A DNA stretch of 64,000 bases, from the NCBI GenBank assembly GCA_037127255.1, contig JBANSL010000003.1, forward strand, positions 48,522,814 through 48,586,813, given 5' to 3'. Below the pieces are notes generated by a model. It was not told where the DNA came from and did not search any database. It was given only the letters and a program-made list of their open reading frames with translations. Origin of the DNA: Persicaria tinctoria (taxonomy: Eukaryota > Streptophyta > Magnoliopsida > Caryophyllales > Polygonaceae). Shown in pieces: positions 1 to 9,647 of this stretch; positions within the stretch are counted from its first letter, which is position 1; every line of letters begins with the position of its first letter. The position numbers were made by a program, and so were the translations under genes.

Positions 1-1
1 C

Positions 2-756
2 AGTCGTGTTCTTCAGGACGCTGAGACAAGATATGAACCAGTGGAGAAAATGATCATGTGCTTGATATTCGCGGCAAGAAGGCTAAGACCTTATTTTCAA
101 GATCATCCTATCCGAGTTATGACAGATTTGCCGATGCGACAAATCCTTCACTCACCATGTTTATCAGGAAGAATGATGAAGTGGGCAGTCGAACTCACAG
201 AATTTGAAATAGAGTATACTCCGCGGAAAGCAACCCTCGCTCAATCTCTAGCCGATTTCATCAGCGAGACAAGTTTCGAATTGGGTTCTCTAACAGAAAG
301 AAGTGAGTGGACACTCAGGGTAGATGGTGCAACTAACAAAGATGGATGCGGAGCAGGGGTTACATTAACGGCACCTGATGAACGGCAGTACAATTATGCT
401 TATAAGCTACCAATAATGAAGCCGAATATGAAGCCTTACTAGCTGGACTGGAGATAGCTTTGATTAAAGGTGCTAGACAGGTATCAGTTTACACCGATTC
501 AGAAGTAGTGACGCGGCAAATAACAGAGGAATATGAAGCAAGAACTGGATTAATGCCCGATTACCATAGAAAGGCGCGAGCACTATCCAAAGCTTTCTTA
601 AGTTTTTATTTGACGGTTGTTCCCAGGCGGACGCGTTGGCACAGTTGGGAGCTGTAATGCCAGAGGAAGTAGGAAGAGAAGTGATTCTTGAAAGGATGAG
701 TAACCGAAGACTTATTCAAGAAGTCTATCAGGTACAAGAAATGGAGATGGAAGACT
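2..756 (+). pseudogene. Tat pol fragment: RNase H plus second (archaeal-type) RNase H
   Basis: Residues from base 2 match the retroelement RNase H tail, including YEPVEKM and a WAVELTEFEIEY-like end. After ADFISE comes a second RNase H starting at LRVDGATNKDGCGAG, with NNEAEYEALLAGLEIA and VYTDSEVV in another frame. That second domain is the extra RNase H typical of Tat elements. The reading frame shifts near 415 and again near 620-640. A TAG stands at 756-758 where tryptophan (TGG) is expected. The copy is therefore dead as a polyprotein. The upstream RT lies outside the window. Confidence 0.85.
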
Positions 757-758
757 AG

Positions 759-1976
759 AGAGCACCGATCGCGGACTATTTAGGCATGGGTACCCTACCT
801 GAAGATAGAGCCGCTGATAAGAAGATACTCATTAAATCCTATCGATTCACTATCAGGGAAGGAAAACTGTACAAGAGAGGGTATTGCTTACCAGATCTAT
901 TGTGCATATCGTCAGAAGAAGGAAGTCAAGTAGTGGAAGAGCTGCATGATGGAGTTTGCTCGCATCACCAGGGGTGGAGAGCTGTTGTGGCCAAAGCAAT
1001 CAGGCTAGGATATTATTGGCCTACTATGAGACATGATGTCCAAAGTTATATATAGAAATGCGACGCGTGCCAAAGGTTCGGAAATCTGAATCACCGTCCT
1101 TCTGAGACAATGAAGAGCATAACCGGAGCTTGCCCTTTTTCCGTCTGGGGAATGGACATTATCGGTCCATTTCCCACTGCTCCCGGACAGTTGAGATATG
1201 TTTTGGTCCTGGTTGATTATTTCACTAAATGGGTGGAAGCCGAAGCGATGGGATTAATAACCGCGGAGAAGGTGAGGAAGTTTTTGTGGAAGAATGTTGT
1301 TTGCCGCTTCGGAGTACCCGAAACAATAATTACAGACCATGGACCTCAATTTGATTGTGAAAAAATCAGAGATTTCTGTGTCGGGCTGGGCATCAATCTT
1401 AAAATCTCATCTGTGGCTCACCCACAGACGAATGGGCAGGCGAAAACAACTAACCGACAGTTGTTACATGGGATACAAAAGAAACTCGGCAACACAGCAA
1501 AAGGGCGTTGGGCAGAACTTTTACCATTAGTACTCTGGTCCTACCGCACATCAGCAAAGACTCCCACTGGAGAAACCCCATTTTCTTTAGTCTATGGTAT
1601 GGACGCGGTTATCCCAGTTGAGAGATTGATACCGTCAGCACGGATAATGGCATACGACCCGGACATCAATGATGAAGCACTGGAATTTGAGCTCCATCCC
1701 ATAGAAGAACGCAGAATGACAGCCGCTTTGAAGGAGCTAGAATACAAGAGGAGGCTTTCCAAGTATCAAGATAGACGAATTTCCCCGCGGCATCTCAAGG
1801 AAGGGGATCTAGTGCTACGACAAGCTACCTCAGGGGGGAAGCTAGACCCCAACTGGGAAGGACCATATATAATCATCAAAGAAGTTCAAAAAGGCGCATA
1901 TAAACTCAGCACTCCCGAAGGAATCATCCTGAACAAGACTTGGAACGCGGACAATCTAAAAAAGTACTATGTGTAA
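759..1976 (+). pseudogene. Tat integrase, catalytic glutamate replaced
   Basis: Integrase in one frame apart from a TAG at 1053-1055. The HHCC zinc-binding part is visible (H-DGVCSHH, then KCDACQRFG after the stop). The core follows with GMDIIGPFP (first Asp) and ITDHGPQFD (second Asp). The third catalytic residue, normally Glu in HPQTNGQxExTNR, is Lys here (GQAKTTNR; AAA at 1443-1445), a single G-to-A change. The C-terminal part (LKEGDLVLRQ, WEGPYII) is complete to the stop at 1974-1976. The Tat assignment follows the WGMDIIGPFP / FLWKNVVCRFGVPETIITDHG style. It cannot catalyse strand transfer as read. Confidence 0.88.
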
Positions 1977-2071
1977 TCACTAAATAGCTAAATGAATATA
2001 AAACTTAGTCGCCCCCGCAAGAATCAAATAAGGCGGTTAGAGGGCGCTTTCTATGAAGATTCACACCTAAA

Positions 2072-3088
2072 GATACTTCGTAGTAAAAGACCTGAGACGC
2101 TGGAGCTTGGCTCCGCGTCAGGCCTCTGATCGAATCCGGATTCTCAGAGTAGATACTTCGTAGTAAAGACCTGAGACGCTGGAGCTTGGCTCCGCGTCAG
2201 GCCTCTGATCGAATCTGCATTCTCATGGTAGATACTTCATAGTAAAGACCTGAGACACTGGAGCTTGGCTCCGCATCAGGCCTCTGATCGAATCCGCATT
2301 CTCAGAGCAGATACTTCGTAGAAAGACCTGAGACGCTCGAGCTTGGCTCCGCGTCAGGCCTCTGATCGAATCCGCATTCTCAGAGCAGATGCTTTGTAGA
2401 AAGACCTGAGACACTGGAGCTTGGCTCCGCGTCAGGCCTCTGATCGAATCCGCATTCTCAGAGTAGATACTTCGTAGCAAAGTCCTGAGACGCTTCGAGC
2501 TTGTCTCCGTGTCAGGTCATTAATTTAATCTATGCTCTCAGAGATGTTACGTTTTAAGGCATGGAACACTGGAGCTTGGCTTCGCGTCAGGCCTCTGATC
2601 GAATCCGCATTCTCAGAGTAGATACTTCGTAGTAAAGACCTGAGACGCTGGAGCTTGGCTCCGCGTCAGGCCTCTGATCGAATCTGCATTCTCATGGTAG
2701 ATACTTCATAGTAAAGACCTGAGACACTGGAGCTTGGCTCCGCATCAGGCCTCTGATCGAATCCGCATTCTCAGAGCAGATACTTCGTAGAAAGACCTGA
2801 GACGCTCGAGCTTGGCTCCGCGTCAGGCCTCTGATCGAATCCGCATTCTCAGAGCAGATGCTTCGTAGAAAGACCCGAGACACTGGAGCTTGGCTCTGCG
2901 TCAGGCCTCTGATCGAATCCGCATTCTCAGAGTAGATACTTCGTAGCAAAGTCCTGAGACGCTTCGAGCTTGTCTCCGTGTCAGGTCTTTAATTTAATCT
3001 ATGCTCTCAGAGATGTTACGTTTTAAGGCATGGAACACTGGAGCTTGTTTCTGCGACAAATCTCAAAATGTATCTAAACATTCTAAGA
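2072..3088. repeat. 77-80-bp tandem array with a 469-bp higher-order unit
   Basis: Units starting AGATACTTCGTAG recur at about 2071, 2151, 2230, 2309, 2387, 2465, 2542 and 2620. Each contains GAGCTTGGCTCCGCGTCAGG and GATCGAATCCGCATTCTCAG. Six units (2151-2619), the last one diverged, are repeated nearly exactly as 2620-3088, giving a 469-bp higher-order period. The two long reverse ORFs here are translations of the repeat. Post-pol arrays of this kind are known in Tat/Ogre elements and can seed satellites. Confidence 0.93.
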
Positions 3089-3268
3089 TCTGAATTTCAT
3101 GACGGATCACTATTGAGAGCAAAACAAAAAACGTTCTTTCAACTTTCCTGGAGCTCCCAAAAATTTCATAATTCCTGAAAGAAATCATAGCCATTAATCC
3201 ATCATAAAAGCAAAAAACAAACAGGGATGAAACACGACGCCGAATAAAAGAACCAAGCAGCTATTAGC

Positions 3269-3780
3269 TCACGCTCGTGGAGCGCGAGCAGGGATAATGC
3301 GAGTTCTTCCCTGGCTTAAACGAAACCCATTTGAAGGAGGACCCTCTGACTCCGAGACAGCCCACTCCGCGTCTACCTCATCCCCTATAGCATCCAAGAT
3401 CTGGACATTGAAGTGATTTCCTCCTTTATAGATAAAGGTTAAAGAGGAACCAATGTGGACGTTGTGTGACTCAGCAAAGTCATTCCAACCACCCCTTAAA
3501 AAGGGAACTCCGTAGTCTCCGCGCATAACCTCCACTGGGAAGTCACGACGAATCCTAGTGGACAGAAGAACATTCCTGGGAAGATCTGGCCCAAGTCTAT
3601 CTTCGAAGCATAGGGGCAAAGACTAACAAAAACAACAGATTTTAAGGGATGCTAACAGATAAACTGACTTGATAAAAAGAAAAAGTCAACAATAAACAAA
3701 CTAACCAGACAGAGAAGTTGCTCAGGAAAACTAATCCTCTCAAAGAAGGACCAAGGTAAACCAGCCATAGAAGGCATCAT
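3269..3780 (-). CDS. small B3-domain protein A (REM-like)
   Basis: Two exons on the minus strand: 3706-3780 (25 codons, starting ATGATG) and 3269-3622, joined in phase 0 with a GTTAGT donor and a TTTTTGTTAG acceptor, giving about 142 aa. Exon 1 encodes a short helix ending PWSFFERISFPEQLLCL. Exon 2 is a B3 domain: LPLCFEDRLG, LSTRIRRDFPVEV, then the signature GGWNDFAESHNVHIGSSLTFIYKG and FNVQILD. B3 domains are plant-specific DNA-binding folds; single-domain short forms resemble the REM group. No stop or frameshift is visible. A TATA box lies about 45 bp upstream of the ATG. It sits between the repeat array and the antisense gene of a Tat element, so it may be retrotransposon cargo. Confidence 0.75.
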
Positions 3781-3822
3781 GAAAGCACAACAACGAGTTT
3801 AATGGTTTCTTTCTCACACTCT

Positions 3823-3833
3823 CTTTTTATATA
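3823..3833 (-). promoter_or_regulatory. TATA box of B3 gene A
   Basis: TATATAAAAAG on the minus strand, about 45 bp before the ATG at 3780, followed by a short purine-rich leader. Position and sequence fit a plant core promoter. Confidence 0.6.
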
Positions 3834-4127
3834 GCAAAGATCTGGACATGTGTCGAAAGACATAAATATTGGACAAATAAGTTTGAAATGTCATATCATT
3901 GAGACAAGAACCACAGGCACCATGCATGAGATAAACAGTAAACACTATTACTGAATTTCTCAGAAATCATGTTAGGTGAACATCATGACAAATAGACCTC
4001 GAAAGACTAAAAAACAACATGCATAAATAGGGGGATCCCCAGAAGTAATTGCCATAAGCTGGATGAACATCTACATTACAACACAGATGGAGGAATCTAA
4101 AACCTTATTCCTCTAGGGCTAGGCCTT

Positions 4128-4600
4128 TTAAAAACCATTCGAAATTGTTTCATGAGGAGCATGATCATCGTTATTTCCCCCACGCGGATCCACCACCTGA
4201 ACTTCGAAGTGAGCCTCACCCATATGAGTGAAAATCATAGAGGCCCCCTGCTCAAAGCCATGAGAATCTACAAAGTCATTCCATCCGCGGCCAAGGTAAA
4301 GAAGACAATCGTTACGTCGCTCTATGCAAGCCAGGAAGTTGTGCAGTAGATAAGATGAAAGAAAAACCTGACCAGGAATAGCGTCGGCATACTCCTCCTC
4401 AAACCGAAGTGGAAGTAACTAAAAAATAAAGAAGTATTAGTTACAAGTAAGCTCTCTAAAGATTTCCAATATAGTTAGCTCACCAATTGCAAGAACTGTT
4501 CTGGATAATCGATCGCTTGAAAGAAAGCCCAACAGGTTTCCGACCCGACAACCCCGTCTGCCCTAAATGACAAGGGAGGAACTATAATAGATCCCCGCAT
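4128..4600 (-). CDS. small B3-domain protein B (REM-like)
   Basis: Same two-exon plan as its neighbours. Exon 2 is 4128-4418, starting after a TTATTTTTTAG acceptor. It reads LLPLRFEEEYADAIPGQVFLSSYLL, then GRGWNDFVDSHGFEQGASMIFTHMGE and FEVQVVD, ending in TAA. Exon 1 ends at 4484 (CAATTG, then a GTGAGC donor) and encodes CWAFFQAIDYPEQFLQL. The nearest in-frame ATG is at 4600, giving about 135 aa. Exon 2 lacks its own start, so it can only be recognised by comparison with genes A and C. The start is the least certain part. A + strand ORF at 4152-4349 is its shadow. Confidence 0.68.
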
Positions 4601-4862
4601 CTCGATGAGATTGGAAAAAATAGTAAAAATCCCTTTACTTACCAGCCACAGGGGGACAGTCAAACAAGAAAAAAGAAACACATGCGTGACATGCAACGGG
4701 TGACCCAACCACCAAGGGCACGCGTCCCACTTTTTCCGAGAAAAATTAACCAGATGTTGAACCTTTTCCCAAAATCGGTAAAAGTAAAATTACAGTAAAG
4801 GAAATTAAAATTACTTGTCGGTAAAAAGCGACGAAACCAAGGACGGGAAAAACTCATAAGAC

Positions 4863-4873
4863 GAGTATAAAAC
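4863..4873 (+). promoter_or_regulatory. TATA box of B3 gene D
   Basis: GAGTATAAAAC on the + strand. Placed about 50 bp before ATG 4917 it would put the transcription start near 4895, which makes ATG 4896 too close and favours 4917. Confidence 0.5.
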
Positions 4874-4916
4874 ACACCCAAAACATCCATGAGTAATGAG
4901 CAATCCTAAAAACAAA

Positions 4917-5252
4917 ATGGATCCAAACCCACAGCCTAGGGCTTTCTACAGAGTCATTATGAGGGAAGAACAACTTCAAACCCTTCGCCTCTCTCTCATG
5001 TATGTTCTAATCGACGAAGACGCTCATACTCAGGCCAGGCTCTGGTCCCTCTCCAACCAGGAACACGAGGTGAAGGTAGACAAAGATGAAGAGGGCCTTT
5101 TCTGGCTAACCCAAGGGTGGCGCGACTTCACACAAGCAAATCGAGTCAATGTCGGGTCCGCGTTGATTTTCACCTACATGGGTGATTCTATCTTTGAAGT
5201 CGACGTTGTCAGCCCAGACAGCGAAGAAAATGGAGAGATAGGCCATCCTTGA
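4917..5252 (+). CDS. intronless small B3-domain protein D
   Basis: Single open frame of 111 codons from ATG 4917 (an in-frame ATG at 4896 would add seven). It begins MDPNPQPRAFYRV and runs through REEQLQTL, equivalent to exon 1 of genes A-C. It then goes straight into a B3 domain with LFWLTQGWRDFTQANRVNVGSALIFTYMGDS and FEVDVV. Where A, B and C have an intron between the leading helix and the B3 fold, this gene has none, and it is on the opposite strand. A retrocopy or intron loss would explain that. The frame is clean. Confidence 0.75.
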   Translation: MDPNPQPRAFYRVIMREEQLQTLRLSLMYVLIDEDAHTQARLWSLSNQEHEVKVDKDEEGLFWLTQGWRDFTQANRVNVGSALIFTYMGDSIFEVDVVSPDSEENGEIGHP

Positions 5253-5498
5253 TCTCCCAATAAATTCTCCGCGTCAACGATGTAACAAGCTTAGAGGGAT
5301 CCAACCCCTGTGAAAGGTTTCTGTACGCAGTTTCTATTATTAATAATAAAGATCCCTCCTTTTATTTCAGTTTGAGAAAACACATGAGAATAGTAAGGAA
5401 ATCATGAATTCCCTATTTTTTGCTTTATTTTATTCCACGAAAAAGCTGATATCAAGAAACAAGCTTGAAGAACTCCAAAAGGACAATGCGGAAATAAC

Positions 5499-5939
5499 TC
5501 AATTAGAACTGCACGATGAAGAGACTGAGTCCGAAGTAGCCTTAGGTTCATCCACGACTTCACGACGCGGACAAACTTGAAAGGAAACATTGCCCTTATG
5601 AAAAAACATCATCGCGCTTCCTATTCCCAGGTGATGAAGCATAAGGAATTCATCCCAACCATTGTCAATTTGAAAAAGACCGTTTTCACTCCAAGATACG
5701 GCCACAGGAAAGTCGCGGACGAGATAAGACGAAAGAAAAGCCCATCGAGGCGGGAGAGGTCCATACTCAGCCTCAAACAGGGGAGGCATAACCTACATAT
5801 TAACCAAATCAAGGCCTAAGTTAAGAAAGCTCAAACTTCATTTAAAACAAAATTAAAAGAAACTCACTAGCCGAGAAAGTTGTTCCACATTCTCAATCTT
5901 TTGAAAAAAGGCCCAAGGATTAAAGTTTCCTGAGGACAT
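5499..5939 (-). CDS. small B3-domain protein C (REM-like)
   Basis: Exon 1 is 5868-5939 (24 codons beginning MSSGNFNPWAFFQ, donor GTGAGT). Exon 2 is 5499-5792 after a TATGTAG acceptor, phase 0, about 121 aa in total. Exon 2 carries PPLFEAEYGPLPPRWAFLSSYL, DNGWDEFLMLHHLGIGSAMMFFHKG and FQVCP, matching the B3 core, and a Ser/acidic tail. No lesion is visible. Exon-intron structure matches genes A and B, so the three arose by tandem duplication. Expected role: nuclear DNA binding; no activation domain is evident at this length. Confidence 0.73.
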
Positions 5940-6298
5940 GATACTTGCAGTAGCACGAACGGTTAATGCAACTCAAGAGATAACAAAAGATAGAGATCAG
6001 GGCCTTAAGAAGAGAAATTCATCCGAAAGAATAAAGACAAGTGGTGAGGAATTTTGAACACCAGGACTAACCCATTCAACACTTGGAGAATCCGGAATAT
6101 AAATATATAAATATTTACTACAAATAAAGCATGCAAGCAACGCCAATGTTTTGGCCAAAGAGATCTTCAAGCTATTTTCAAAACAAAAGAAGTATCTCAA
6201 TGACGCACCAAAAAACAGGAAACCATATACAGATTCCCAATATCCTTAAAAAAAAAAAAAGTTTCATCCCACACAAAAAACCCAAAAACCAAAGTCTT

Positions 6299-8950
6299 TC
6301 AAGGAGCGGTTGCCTTCTCAACTTCTTCCTCCGCGTCCTCATCATCATCATCTTCAGAATAAGAATCTTACGCGTCCATCTCCTCCTTCGAAAGCCCCCA
6401 GTCAGCACTCTCTAAGCTAGGCTCGAATTTTTCCAAAGGAACACCTGGGTTGTTTGATGAACGCGTAACACTTTGATTGATCCCTGCAACCATTCCCTTC
6501 CGAAAATAACTAAAGCATTTGTCTTTCAGAATACTAGAACCGTTTAAAGTCTGAAGACAAGCCTTCGCCACGGAGGACAGGAAAGAGAGACCAGCCTCGA
6601 TTTTGATCCACTCAGAGGATAAGAAGTTCAAACCTTCAGGACTCTAAAGCCATTGCAGGACCACGTCTTGATCTGAGCGCGCCTTAACGGTATCAAGCTC
6701 CTGTTTAGTGATGGATAGCTCCTCACGAAGGATGGAGAAGTCGTCTTCCATCTTATCAATGGTAGCTTGTTTGGTTTGAAGAAGCTTCCGCGAAACACCA
6801 TCAGAAGCCTCTAGCTCTTTGACGCGGGAGACAGCAGAATTTGAAGAAATTTTTAAATCGTCATATTTCTTCTGAAAAGCTGCCATAGCCTCTTTCGGAG
6901 TTTGCACCTCCTCGTGAAGGTCAACCGATCTTTTCCTAAACTTTTCCACTGAGGCCGGATCCCCCGCTGTATTCCCCAATATTCGAAGCTGGTGGCTCAG
7001 TTTTTTTATTTCTTCATCCTTCTTCTTAAGATCTTCCTCTCCGCATACCATACGTCTCTCAACATCCGGTTGAATCACCCTCAACTATAAAAATTAGGGT
7101 TAGAGTAAGAAAATTTGAAGATAGGACGCGTCAAGAAAGATAAGGAGAAACAATAAAAGGATTTTTTACTTACCCACTGAATGATACATTCGAAGTTAGT
7201 GGAAAGAGTGACGGGGTCCAAGCGCTTAACATATCCTTGCTCTGGGAGAGAACGCTTCTTGGCTGAAAAAGCAAGGCCTTGTAGGTCAACTGGATCAAAA
7301 CCTGGAATAGGTAATTCACGAAGGGTCGCCACACCCTCCAAAAAGAGCCCCTTTTTATCTGAATTTGATGGCTCAACAGCGATGGAAATCCTCCTCTTTT
7401 TAGATTTCGAAGATTCGGGCGCGGACGGACAAATGCGTTTCTCACGAGATGCGGGAACCAATAATGAAGATTCAACTAAAGCTCCAGCCTCGTCCGCGAC
7501 ACTTGCATCAACATTTGATGTCACATCTAAGGCCTGAGGAGGAACGGGAGGATCAATGGCTACCGAACTAGATTTCTTCTTTTTCCCAGATCTGGCTTTA
7601 TGCCGCTTCAAAAGGGCATCCAGATTCATTTTGTCTGATACACAAAATACATTTCCCGATAAGTTATTCATTTTAAGAAAGATAAAACATGAAAATGCAA
7701 ATTTATAAACAAAAAGCCACCTAGTCGCGGATGAGGCATGCTCAAGCCAGCCATCTCAAGACGAAACGCGGATAACATTTTATCCCATGGGAATCTAGGA
7801 ATATGAGAAAATGACAGCATGAACTGAGAAAGGTTGGAGATTTTCGGTTTTAACGCAGAGCAAAAAGGCCCTGGGACCGTTCGACAGCTAACGCCTTGCC
7901 CAGATCTGTCGCGGACCAAAAACCACTTATGTTTCCAATTTGGTTTACTAGACAATCTCTCCATATACCTACAACTTGAGTTGCATTGATAAAATCTTGA
8001 GTCTTGAGTCCCCTTTTTTAAGGAAAAAATACTGAGCATCAACTTCAATGAGGGAGCAACACCGATCTCCTTGCATCTCATAATGAAACTGGTAAAAAAC
8101 ATCCAACCATTAGGAACAATATGAGCAGGACTCGAGTTATATTCCTCCAAAAACTTCGAGAAAAAAGGATGGAGAGGGAGTCGGAAGCCCTGAGATAAAC
8201 TAGCTGCATATACGACTAAGCAATCCACGTAAGCGTCCAAACAACCACCTCCTTCCTCGGGAAGACAGAATTCAACACCCGCTGGCCATGGGAAGACTTG
8301 CGAGAGAGCGTCGAGATCTTCAAAGTTCAAAAGGGTAGTACACCCCCTCAATTTACTCACAGGGGATCTCCACGGATGAACCCTTTCAAGCACAATCGGT
8401 GGACGTCTGGTTGGAGGTGGAAGAGGTTTGAAATCCCCCAGGAAAAGACAAGAATTTAGATCCCCTAAGTCATATACTGGGGTGTCCAGGTCGCTCAAAT
8501 TCTCCTTAGAACGGATTACCTTTGGGCTTTCTGCTAAACCAACTGGAGGAAGCTCATAAGGAATCCAAACCTCCTCCGACCCTTGATCCGACGACTGAGA
8601 TATGGACGAAGCCCCCGCGTCCACAGAAGAACTAGCACCTGAATCATCCACAGCATTTGGATTTTCATCTTCCACGCAGCCCTTCGAAGAAGAAGAAACT
8701 GAGTAAGGTGAAGAATAGTAATCAGGGTCAGAACGCTTCCGGTAGAACCAACTCAATCCGGGATAGACGCGGATGTAGAAGAAGATGACTCCGACGAGGA
8801 ATCATCAGAGTTGGAAGAGGAACTCCCAGAAGAGGAAGAAAGTGTCTCTGGGGACGGACGCGCTTGAGAGGATGAGGCGAAGACATCCCTCCACCCTTCA
8901 TCCCTCTCAAAATCTTCTAGCGAATCACGCTCCTCGTTGAGATTAGCCAT
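6299..8950 (-). pseudogene. antisense 'putative gypsy type transposon' family gene, damaged
   Basis: Minus-strand gene starting ATG 8950 (MANLNEERDS) in three exons: 7721-8950, 7174-7634 and 6299-7084. Exon 1 is Ser/acid-rich, then carries the family core around LPEEGGG, LPLHPFFSKFLEEY and GWMFFTSFIMRCKEIGVAPS (the PF04195-type region). Exon 2 is basic, with a KARSGKKKKSS stretch. Exon 3 is a long coiled coil (EEDLKKKDEEIKKLSHQL) ending in a D/E tail. Lesions are a frameshift near 8753, TAG at 6644-6646 and TAA at 6368-6370. Antisense ORFs between pol and LTR are known in Tat relatives; their function is unknown. The B3 genes and this gene share the same strand except gene D. Confidence 0.75.
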
Positions 8951-9276
8951 TTCTAAAGAAACTAGAAGAAAATTGTACGAAGTTTTACTCACACAAAGTA
9001 AAATTTCATCCAGAAAACACATTCGGAGACAATTTCATACCCAAATCTACGATCTAAACGTCAAGAAATCAAAAAACTCAACATAGAAAACTCAAGAACA
9101 TCTTAGAACAAGAAAAAATACCTTGAAGAAGTTGAAGAAAACCGCCGAAAGCGCCGAGCAAACAGCCGGAACCCTAGAAAACCGCCGCCGGAAAACTAAG
9201 ATAAAAATAAGGATTAAGTTTCTTAGAAAGTAAAAGAAGACAAATGATGAATGAAAAAGAGAACGGAACGGGGTAA

Positions 9277-9283
9277 CTTATAG
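9277..9283 (-). promoter_or_regulatory. TATA box and 5'UTR intron of the antisense gene
   Basis: CTATAAG on the minus strand about 330 bp before ATG 8950. The leader between has a donor near 9121 (TTCAAG then GTATTT) and an acceptor just before the ATG (TTTCTTTAG), so the antisense gene has its own promoter and leader intron. Confidence 0.45.
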
Positions 9284-9647
9284 GGAAATTACTGACGTTT
9301 AGAATTCCAAACATAAATGGGCCTAATGGGCCCAAATTGGGCCATAACTCGATAAAGGAAAGGCCCATCAACCATAAATCAGAAACAATAAACGGCAACA
9401 AAGCTACAGATGTTTACATTTTTGTCGATCCGCGTCAATCCCTAGACGGAATCAACACGGCCCGAGGAGCTGTGACTAAACCAATGTTGAAAACATCTGT
9501 CAGAACATAAAGAGCGCCGAACCACTAATAAAAAACGAACAAAAAACTCATATTATCATTATCCGCGGACAAAGGTAGAAAAATTCACTCAAAAACGATC
9601 ATCCGCGTATAAAAACAGAATAGATATGTGGCGATCATGCCCACACA
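9284..9647. other. Tat tail, no gene seen
   Basis: Non-coding DNA with CGCG-rich words (GATCCGCGTC, ATCCGCGGAC, ATCCGCGTAT). It is probably element spacer or the start of a degraded LTR. No polypurine tract was identified. Confidence 0.4.

Noticed and set aside
2223..2949. Two identical 85-aa reverse frames
   Set aside because: They are translations of the 469-bp duplicated repeat and carry no protein-like conservation.
4152..4349. 65-aa + strand ORF
   Set aside because: It is the shadow of minus-strand B3 exon 2 of gene B, which has splice sites and the B3 signature.
7181..7537. 118-aa + strand ORF
   Set aside because: Antisense shadow of exon 2 of the PF04195-type gene.
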